Source: an uncultured Prevotellaceae bacterium (GTDB lineage: Bacteria > Bacteroidota > Bacteroidia > Bacteroidales > Bacteroidaceae). From it: DNA of 6,653 bases. The stretch is taken from contig CAMOSA010000134.1 of NCBI GenBank assembly GCA_946624335.1, positions 1 to 6,653 on the forward strand, in the 5' to 3' direction. Below are positions 1 through 5,037 of this stretch, piece by piece (position 1 is the first letter of the stretch; the number at the start of each line of letters is the position of its first letter). A program made the position numbers and the translations under genes. Below the pieces are notes generated by a model that worked only from the letters and a program-made list of their open reading frames with translations, did no database searches and was not told the DNA's origin.

Positions 1-565
1 CGGTGAGCTTGCGCAGGGCCTGGCTCATCAGGCGGGCCTGCAGGCCGACCTTGTTGTCGCCCATGTCGCCCTCTATCTCAGCTTTCGGCGTCAAAGCGGC
101 CACCGAGTCGATGACCACGAGATCGACGGCCGACGAGCTGATGAGCTGATCGGCGATGGCCAGTGCCTGCTCGCCGTTGTCGGGCTGCGAGATCCACAAC
201 TGTTCCAGGTCGACGCCCAGCTTGCGGGCATACGTCGGGTCGAAAGCATGTTCCGCGTCGATGAAGGCCGCTATGCCGCCGGCCTTCTGAGCCTCGGCGA
301 TAGCATGGATGGTCAGCGTCGTCTTACCCGACGATTCCGGGCCGTAAATCTCGATGATACGGCCGCGGGGATAGCCGCCGACGCCCAGCGCTGCGTTCAG
401 GCCGATGCTGCCGGTGGGGATCACTTCCACACGTTCCGACGCTTCGCCGCCGAGACGCATAATGGCGCCCTTGCCGAAGTCCTTCTCTATCTTGGCCATC
501 GCCATCTGCAACGCCTGCAAACGTGAGGCGCGCTCATCCGGGGACTGTTCTGTCTGTTTTGCCAT
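1..565 (-). CDS. recA: RecA recombinase, N-terminal part (3' end outside window)
   Basis: RecA is the ATP-dependent strand-exchange protein of homologous recombination and the co-protease of the SOS response; it acts on ssDNA in the cytoplasm. The minus strand encodes 188 codons from the ATG at 565 with no stop before the window edge, so roughly the C-terminal half is missing. Visible landmarks are the N-terminal helix (LQALQMAMAKIEKDFGKGAI), the Walker A loop GPESSGKT (about residues 75-82), FIDAEHAFDP, the Walker B strand DLVVIDSVAAL, and the loop-1 region EIEGDMGDNKVGLQARLMSQALRK just before the edge (shown here by its ends: EIEGDMG and MSQALRK). No inactivating change is seen. It lies 71 bp downstream of the dehydrogenase gene on the same strand. 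I find no clear TAnnTTTG promoter in that gap, so co-transcription is likely. Identity is essentially certain from the motifs. Confidence 0.98.
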   Translation of the reverse strand, partial: MAKQTEQSPDERASRLQALQMAMAKIEKDFGKGAIMRLGGEASERVEVIPTGSIGLNAALGVGGYPRGRIIEIYGPESSGKTTLTIHAIAEAQKAGGIAAFIDAEHAFDPTYARKLGVDLEQLWISQPDNGEQALAIADQLISSSAVDLVVIDSVAALTPKAEIEGDMGDNKVGLQARLMSQALRKLT

Positions 566-636
566 AATGATATTTTGCTAATGTTCGATTGGATTATTCG
601 TTATTACGTGATGCACGACTGACGACCTCCGGGGCA

Positions 637-1875
637 TCAGAGCTCCAGGTCGATGTCGTGCAGCTCGTGCCACGGCAGGCCCTGCTTGTTGAGCTGTTCC
701 ATGAAGGGATCGGGGTCAAACTCCTCGACGTTGTGCACGCCGGGCTTCACCCACTGCCCCGTCAGGAACATCATGGCGCCGATCATGGCCGGCACGCCCG
801 TGGTGTAGCTGACGCCCTGCATGCCCGTCTCCTCGTAGGCGGCACGGTGCGAGCAGTTGTTGTAGACGTAGTAGGTGTGCTCCTGCCCGTCCTTGCCGAT
901 GCCGCGGATACGGCACCCGATGCTGGTCTCACCCTCGTAGTTCTCGCCCAGGTCCTGAGGGTTGGGCAGCACAGCCTTGAGGAACTGCAGCGGCACGATC
1001 TTCACCTTGGCCACACCGCTGCCGTCGGCCAGCGGAGCCTCGTACTCGATCTCGTCGATGCGGCTCATGCCGATGTTTTGGATCACCTCGAGATGCTTCA
1101 GGTACTGCTGCCCGAAGGTCATCCAGAAGCGGGCGCGCTTGATCGTCGGATAGTTGATCACGAGCGACTCGATCTCCTCGTGGTGCAGCAGATAGCTGTC
1201 GCGAGGGCCTATGTTGGGATAGGTCAGGTCCTTGTGTATCTCCAGTGGCTCGGTCTCCACCCACTGGCCGTTCTCCCAGTACAGCCCTTTCTGCGTGATC
1301 TCGCGGATATTGATCTCCGGGTTGAAGTTGGTGGCAAAAGCCTTGTGGTGGTCACCCGCGTTGCAGTCCACGATGTCGAGGTACTGCAGCTCACGGAAAT
1401 GATGCTTGGCAGCATAAGCCGTGTAGATGGACGTGACGCCCGGGTCGAAGCCGCAGCCGAGGATGGCCGTGAGGCCAGCCTGCTCGAAGCGCTCGCGATA
1501 GGCCCACTGCCATGAGTACTCGAAGTGAGCCTCGTCCTTGGGCTCGTAGTTCGCCGTGTCGAGGTAGTTGCAACCGGTCTGAAGGCAAGCCTCCATGATC
1601 GTCAGGTCCTGATACGGCAAGGCCAGGTTGACGACGATGTCGGGACGGTAGTCACTCAGCAGCGCCACCAGCTCCGACACATGGTCGGCATCGACCTGCG
1701 CCGTGCGAATGCCTTTATAGCCCGTGGCACGCTCCACGGCGGCGGCCAGACGGTCGCACTTCGACTTCGTGCGGGAGGCTATCATGATGTCTGTGAACAC
1801 TTCAGGGTTCTGCGCAATCTTGTGCGCGGCCACCGTGGCTACGCCTCCGGCGCCGATGATGAGGACTTTTCCCAT
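637..1875 (-). CDS. Carboxynorspermidine synthase / saccharopine dehydrogenase-family protein
   Basis: This 412-residue protein belongs to the saccharopine dehydrogenase-like family that includes carboxynorspermidine (carboxyspermidine) dehydrogenase. Those enzymes reductively condense aspartate semialdehyde with a diamine using NADPH, the first step of the alternative spermidine route; a separate PLP decarboxylase completes it. A Rossmann fold starts at residue 4 with GAGGVA (8-13). Its GxGxxA form, with R35 and K37 after the second strand (IASRTKSK), suggests NADPH preference; that is inference. Further family-like segments are NLALPYQD, GCNYLDTANYEP, ILGCGFDPGVTSIY, DCNAGDHH and the C-terminal SYTTGVPAMIGAMMF. 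The ATG at 1875 puts the fold right at the N-terminus, and a promoter fits 45 nt upstream. The gene precedes recA on the same strand. Alternatives are lysine-pathway saccharopine dehydrogenase or an uncharacterised relative; substrate is not proven by sequence. Confidence 0.85.
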   Translation of the reverse strand: MGKVLIIGAGGVATVAAHKIAQNPEVFTDIMIASRTKSKCDRLAAAVERATGYKGIRTAQVDADHVSELVALLSDYRPDIVVNLALPYQDLTIMEACLQTGCNYLDTANYEPKDEAHFEYSWQWAYRERFEQAGLTAILGCGFDPGVTSIYTAYAAKHHFRELQYLDIVDCNAGDHHKAFATNFNPEINIREITQKGLYWENGQWVETEPLEIHKDLTYPNIGPRDSYLLHHEEIESLVINYPTIKRARFWMTFGQQYLKHLEVIQNIGMSRIDEIEYEAPLADGSGVAKVKIVPLQFLKAVLPNPQDLGENYEGETSIGCRIRGIGKDGQEHTYYVYNNCSHRAAYEETGMQGVSYTTGVPAMIGAMMFLTGQWVKPGVHNVEEFDPDPFMEQLNKQGLPWHELHDIDLEL

Positions 1876-1905
1876 AGTTGCTTTCGTTATTCTTTTTGGT
1901 CGTTA

Positions 1906-1919
1906 AGCGTTTTTACGCT
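1906..1919 (-). promoter_or_regulatory. Small perfect inverted repeat at the dehydrogenase transcription start
   Basis: AGCGT-AAAA-ACGCT on the minus strand forms a 5-bp perfect stem with a 4-nt loop, starting one base after the -7 box region. It could be a 5' mRNA hairpin or an operator half-site pair. It is short enough to be chance. Confidence 0.35.
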
Positions 1920-1920
1920 G

Positions 1921-1951
1921 CGAAGATAGGAAAAAGCTGCGGTACTACAAA
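1921..1951 (-). promoter_or_regulatory. Bacteroidetes-type promoter for the dehydrogenase(-recA) transcript
   Basis: On the minus strand there is TTTG (1951-1948), then exactly 19 nt, then TATCTTCG (1928-1921). The Bacteroidetes primary sigma consensus is TTTG, 19-21 nt, TAnnTTTG, so only one position of the -7 box differs. Transcription would start near 1914-1918, leaving a leader of about 40 nt before the ATG at 1875. Confidence 0.7.
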
Positions 1952-2056
1952 ATAAATGCCGCTTTTTTATCAAACTTTCGCTAATGAGAGCATACGCCAC
2001 GGCGGCGGCACACATCTTTGAAGAAAGTTTAATTGGTGCGAAGAAAGTGAAAAAGG

Positions 2057-2088
2057 ATTGCACACATGACCGAAAAAGCGTACTTTTG
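2057..2088 (+). promoter_or_regulatory. Bacteroidetes-type promoter for the small plus-strand gene
   Basis: TACTTTTG (2081-2088) matches TAnnTTTG perfectly. ATTG (2057-2060) lies 20 nt upstream as a partial -33 element. Predicted start of transcription is near 2094-2097, about 20 nt before the ATG at 2116. This promoter decides the gene start, because the reading frame is open back to 1984, well upstream of the promoter. Confidence 0.7.
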
Positions 2089-2115
2089 CGCTCGTATTCT
2101 ATTGCGCAGACGCTT

Positions 2116-2505
2116 ATGCCGGCCTCACTACTCACCATCGCCTTGGCGGCGGCATTATCCGCACCCGAGGACTCACTCGTGCACATCCAGGACTCGATGC
2201 GCACCGATACGCTGCGTGAGGTCACCGTACGCCCGCTCAAGCAATACCACCTCAGCGACATGGAGTTCTCGGGAACGATGGACGACATACACACGCCGCC
2301 CAGTCTGGGCGACATCCTCGACAAGCTGTCGCCGGGACTGAACGACAAGATCACGCATCCATTTGCCATCAAGCAGCGCAAGAAAGAACGCCGACGCAAG
2401 CGGGCCCTCAAGAACCTCGAGAACTACGACCGCGTAAAGACCTTCGACGTACTGCTGCAGGAAGCTTACGAGAGGCAGAAGAAGGAGGACGAAGGCAAGG
2501 AATAA
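2116..2505 (+). CDS. Small probably exported protein of unknown function
   Basis: I do not recognise this 129-residue protein. From the ATG at 2116 it begins with a hydrophobic stretch (residues 5-16, LLTIALAAALSA) that looks like a signal peptide, although it lacks a basic residue ahead of the core. A segment DTLREVTVRP (31-40) follows, then SLGDILDKLSPGL (63-75), a strongly basic stretch from K86 to K99 (KQRKKERRRKR), and a charged, probably helical tail ending in EDEGKE. No cysteine is present and no catalytic motif is evident. The in-frame ATG at 1984 would give 173 residues but lies upstream of a good promoter, so it is rejected as the start. An in-frame TTG at 2086 would add a basic residue to the signal peptide but sits inside the -7 box. 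The gene is convergent with dnaG and divergent from the dehydrogenase. Expression is likely real; function is unknown. Confidence 0.72.
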   Translation: MPASLLTIALAAALSAPEDSLVHIQDSMRTDTLREVTVRPLKQYHLSDMEFSGTMDDIHTPPSLGDILDKLSPGLNDKITHPFAIKQRKKERRRKRALKNLENYDRVKTFDVLLQEAYERQKKEDEGKE

Positions 2506-2560
2506 CCTTCCTTCACCCTTAATGTCCACTCTTCACTCGTTCACGCCTAATACCTCACTC

Positions 2561-2576
2561 CCCTCCCCAGGGAGGG
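2561..2576. terminator. GC-rich hairpin between convergent genes, possible terminator
   Basis: CCCTCC (2561-2566) pairs with GGAGGG (2571-2576) over a 4-nt loop. An alternative pairing of GGGAG (2570-2574) with CTCCC (2589-2593) is also possible. No uridine run follows directly on either strand; the nearest T-rich stretch on the plus strand starts near 2599. It lies between the stops of the small gene and dnaG, so a shared terminator role is plausible but not a textbook intrinsic terminator. Confidence 0.4.
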
Positions 2577-2596
2577 ACTGGGCGTGGGCTCCCCTT

Positions 2597-2624
2597 CATT
2601 TTTCACTTTTCATTTTTCACTTTT
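2597..2624. repeat. Two perfect tandem copies of a 14-bp AT-rich unit
   Basis: CATTTTTCACTTTT occurs at 2597-2610 and again at 2611-2624, followed by one more T. It sits 6 bp beyond the dnaG stop codon. Together with the neighbouring pyrimidine-rich TTCACCCTT / CTCTTCACTCGTTCAC text (about 2511-2545), the gap looks like simple-sequence intergenic filler and carries no gene. Confidence 0.8.
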
Positions 2625-2630
2625 TAATTC

Positions 2631-4745
2631 CTACTGTATCACCCGGTCACCGCACTGCTTGCCGAGATCCCTCTGCACCTGCTTCATCTCTTGATAACGT
2701 TTCAAGAGCGATGTCGACAGTTCTTTGTCGGCCATCGTCTCGGGCTTACGCAGCTCCAGCATGATGTTGCGCAACGACTCATCGACGATGGCCAGCTTAT
2801 AATCCGTCATCACATGAGGCACCAGCTCCAGCAGCCGCTCCTCCTCGGGCTTCACCACAGCACCTTTACTGTGGATCTTGCTCAGCGTCTCGGGGTCATG
2901 GGCCAGCTCGTTGGCCAGGTTGGACACGGCAATATCGGGATGGTTCTCGAAATAGCGGTCACAGCGGAAGCCCTCCTCGCGGTAGTGCTCCAGCGCCTCC
3001 GTCAGGATCTGGCGATGCAGGGGGCTACGCAGCTGTAGCTCGTCGGCCTCCAGCGCATACTGGATATACTCCACCACGGTCATCGGACGCTCCGCGCCCG
3101 TCTCCTCATCCTCGACGTCGCACATCACCTTCTCGCCATGCCGAACGATCATCTGCACCAGCAACGCCTCGGTCTGCAGGAACTGCAGGTCGTTCTTCGT
3201 CGTGGACAGCTGGCTCTGTGTGCTATTACCATTGCGTGCCCGAGTGATCTCATCGACCGACAAGGCCTCCGGCACCTCGTCATCCTCCGGCGCCACGCTG
3301 ACCTGAGAGCCGCCTGCCTCGGCGCCGTCCACAGGGCCTGATGCCTGACTCTCAGCACCCGACGGAGCGGCTGCGCCACCGCGCTCTGCGCTGAGACGCT
3401 CGCGCTCCTTCTGCTTCTGCCGGTCCTCACGCTGTTGCTTGCGCACCTTGGCGACGGCACTGGTGATCAGACGCTCGTCCATGTCAAGCGTGTGCGCCGT
3501 CTCCTTAATATAAAAGGTACGCGTGATGTCGTCAGGGATCACCGACAGGCTCTGGACGATATTGTTCACCAGGCGGGACAACTTGATCGGGTCGTTCTGA
3601 GCCTCCTGAAGCAGCAAGTCGGTCTTGAAATGGATGAAGTCGACCTGATGCTCGCGCAGGTACTCCTGATACTCCGTCGACGTATGCTTACGCGCAAAGC
3701 TGTCCGGGTCGTCGCCGTCGGGCAGCAGCAACAGCTTCACATTCATGCCCTCGGCCAGCAGAAGGTCGATGCCGCGCTGCGAAGCCTTGATGCCGGCGGC
3801 GTCACCGTCGTAGATGACAACGATATTCTCTGTGAAACGATGAATGGCATGAATCTGCTCGGCCGTCAGCGCTGTGCCGCTCGAGGCCACGACATTCTCA
3901 ACGCCCATCTGGTGCATAGCCATCACGTCAGTATAGCCTTCCACCAGATAGCAGAGCTCGTTCTTCACGATGGCCTGTTTGGCCAGGTACAGCCCGTAGA
4001 GCTCACGCTTCTTGGAGTAGATGGACGACTCCGGCGAGTTCTGGTACTTCACCTGCACACCCTTGGTGCGCGAGTCCAGCACACGACCGCCAAAGCCCAC
4101 CACCTTGCCCGAGACCGTGTGGATCGGGAAGATCACACGGTTGCGAAAGCGGTCATACGTCTTGCCGCTCTGATCATTGCGGATGCACAGGCCCGTCTTC
4201 AGCAGGTAGTCGCCGTTATAGCCGGCGGCGATGCCGGCCTGCCACTGCGCGTCAAACTTGTCAGGGCAGAAGCCCAGCTGAAACTTCTTGATGATGTCGT
4301 CACGGAAGCCACGCTGACGGAAGTAGGCCAAGCCGATGGCGCGACCGTCGACGGTGTCGTTCATCTGCGCCTGGAACCACTCATTAGCCCATTCATTGAC
4401 GGCGAACAGACTCTCGCGCTCGCTCTGCTCAGCCTTCTCCTCGTCGGTCTGCTCACGCTCCTTGACCTCGATATGATACTTCTTGGCCAGGTAGCGCAGC
4501 GCGTCGGGATAGCTCAGTTGCTCGTGCTCCATGATGAAGTGCACGGGCGTACCGCCCTTGCCACAGGCAAAGCACTTGCAGATATTCTTCGACGGCGACA
4601 CCATGAACGACGGTGTACGGTCGTCATGAAAAGGGCACAAGCCCTTCAAGTTGGCGCCCGCCCGCTTCAGGGTCACAAAGTCTGAGACGACATCCACGAT
4701 GTTCGCCGCATCCAATATCTTATCGACCGTTAACCTATCTATCAT
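2631..4745 (-). CDS. dnaG: DNA primase DnaG
   Basis: DnaG synthesises RNA primers on the lagging-strand template at the replication fork, working with the replicative helicase. The protein has 704 residues, somewhat longer than the roughly 580-650 typical of the family. The CHC2 zinc ribbon is intact (C37-x2-H40-x17-C58-x2-C61). The catalytic core follows, with YFRQRGF, GFGGRVL and the TOPRIM motifs EGYTD (E269), YDGDAAG (D313, D315) and DGDDPD (343-348). Residues about 435-515 are a low-complexity charged and A/S/G/E-rich linker, and about 520-704 is the helicase-interacting C-terminal region. The ATG at 4745 puts the family N-terminus MIDRL at residue 1 and has AAAGG (4752-4756) 6 nt upstream. 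The frame stays open to a TTG at 5006, but those 87 codons are tandem-repeat sequence and not part of the family. No promoter is visible directly upstream, so read-through from the GH105 gene is possible. Confidence 0.97.
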   Translation of the reverse strand: MIDRLTVDKILDAANIVDVVSDFVTLKRAGANLKGLCPFHDDRTPSFMVSPSKNICKCFACGKGGTPVHFIMEHEQLSYPDALRYLAKKYHIEVKEREQTDEEKAEQSERESLFAVNEWANEWFQAQMNDTVDGRAIGLAYFRQRGFRDDIIKKFQLGFCPDKFDAQWQAGIAAGYNGDYLLKTGLCIRNDQSGKTYDRFRNRVIFPIHTVSGKVVGFGGRVLDSRTKGVQVKYQNSPESSIYSKKRELYGLYLAKQAIVKNELCYLVEGYTDVMAMHQMGVENVVASSGTALTAEQIHAIHRFTENIVVIYDGDAAGIKASQRGIDLLLAEGMNVKLLLLPDGDDPDSFARKHTSTEYQEYLREHQVDFIHFKTDLLLQEAQNDPIKLSRLVNNIVQSLSVIPDDITRTFYIKETAHTLDMDERLITSAVAKVRKQQREDRQKQKERERLSAERGGAAAPSGAESQASGPVDGAEAGGSQVSVAPEDDEVPEALSVDEITRARNGNSTQSQLSTTKNDLQFLQTEALLVQMIVRHGEKVMCDVEDEETGAERPMTVVEYIQYALEADELQLRSPLHRQILTEALEHYREEGFRCDRYFENHPDIAVSNLANELAHDPETLSKIHSKGAVVKPEEERLLELVPHVMTDYKLAIVDESLRNIMLELRKPETMADKELSTSLLKRYQEMKQVQRDLGKQCGDRVIQ

Positions 4746-4751
4746 ATCTAA

Positions 4752-4756
4752 CCTTT
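4752..4756 (-). promoter_or_regulatory. Shine-Dalgarno-like site of dnaG
   Basis: AAAGG on the minus strand, 6 nt before the ATG at 4745, supports that start over the TTG at 5006. Strong Shine-Dalgarno sites are uncommon in Bacteroidota, so this is supporting rather than decisive. Confidence 0.45.
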
Positions 4757-4758
4757 CT

Positions 4759-5037
4759 CCGCAAGCCGCGGCTTTGTCGCGGCCAGCCCTTTCCGTAAGC
4801 CCCGCCTCTGTCGCGGCCAGCCCTTTTCCGCAAGCCCCGCCTCTGTCGCGGCCAGCCCTTTTCCGTAAGCCCCGCCTCTGTCGCGGCCAGCCCTTTCCGT
4901 AAGCCCCGCCTTTGTCGCGACCAGCCCTTTCCGTAAGCCCCGCCTCTGTCGCGGCCAGCCCTTTTCCGCAAGCCGCGGCTTTGTCGCGGCCAGCCCTTTT
5001 CCGCAAGCCCCGCCTTTATCGCGGCCAGCCCTCTTTT
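4759..5037. repeat. Eight-unit GC-rich tandem repeat array filling the GH105-dnaG gap
   Basis: Eight head-to-tail units start at 4759, 4793, 4828, 4863, 4897, 4931, 4966 and 5001. Seven are 34 or 35 bp, differing by one T in a CCCTTT(T) tract; the last is degenerate and 37 bp. Units begin CCGCAAG or CCGTAAG and contain GTCGCGGCCAGCCC (GCGACC in unit 5). The middle is GCCCCGCC in six units and GCCGCGGC in units 1 and 7, which creates the 12-bp palindrome AAGCCGCGGCTT (4763-4774, 4970-4981). Units 2 and 6 are identical, and a 54-bp exact repeat (4783-4836 and 4921-4974) gives a second-order period of 138 bp. The array starts 13 bp before the dnaG start and reaches the GH105 stop codon (5036-5038). 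Units lack stop codons on the minus strand except in the last, so all three frames stay open there; this is not evidence of coding. Function is unknown. Confidence 0.95.
4765..4783 (-). promoter_or_regulatory. Hairpin in the dnaG leader formed by the first repeat unit
   Basis: In minus-strand RNA, GCCGCG (4783-4778) pairs with CGCGGC (4770-4765) over a 7-nt loop, an all-GC 6-bp stem ending 8 nt before the AAAGG site of dnaG. Unit 7 can form the same stem; the other units form a weaker CCGC/GCGG stem. A role in leader structure or 3'-end protection of the GH105 message is inference. Confidence 0.4.

Noticed and set aside
566..636. A promoter or terminator between the dehydrogenase and recA
   Set aside because: Only a 4-bp stem (607-617, loop ATG) is present, and no TAnnTTTG or TTTG pair at suitable spacing was found on the minus strand.
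589..1515. 308-codon open frame on the plus strand opposite the dehydrogenase
   Set aside because: It is an antisense shadow of a gene with an intact Rossmann fold and family motifs. The low-complexity L/V/H/D composition is typical of such shadows.
1887..2529. Minus-strand open frames opposite the small exported protein
   Set aside because: They cross or oppose the divergent promoters and lack recognisable motifs. The plus-strand gene has its own perfect -7 box and a signal-peptide-like start.
3435..4685. 416-codon open frame on the plus strand opposite dnaG
   Set aside because: It is the antisense shadow of a confidently identified primase in GC-rich sequence. Its product is L/V/H/R-rich with no recognisable motif, and it has no plausible promoter.
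4759..5037. The repeat array as a CRISPR array
   Set aside because: Units are contiguous with no unique spacers, and no cas gene is present, so it is a simple tandem repeat.
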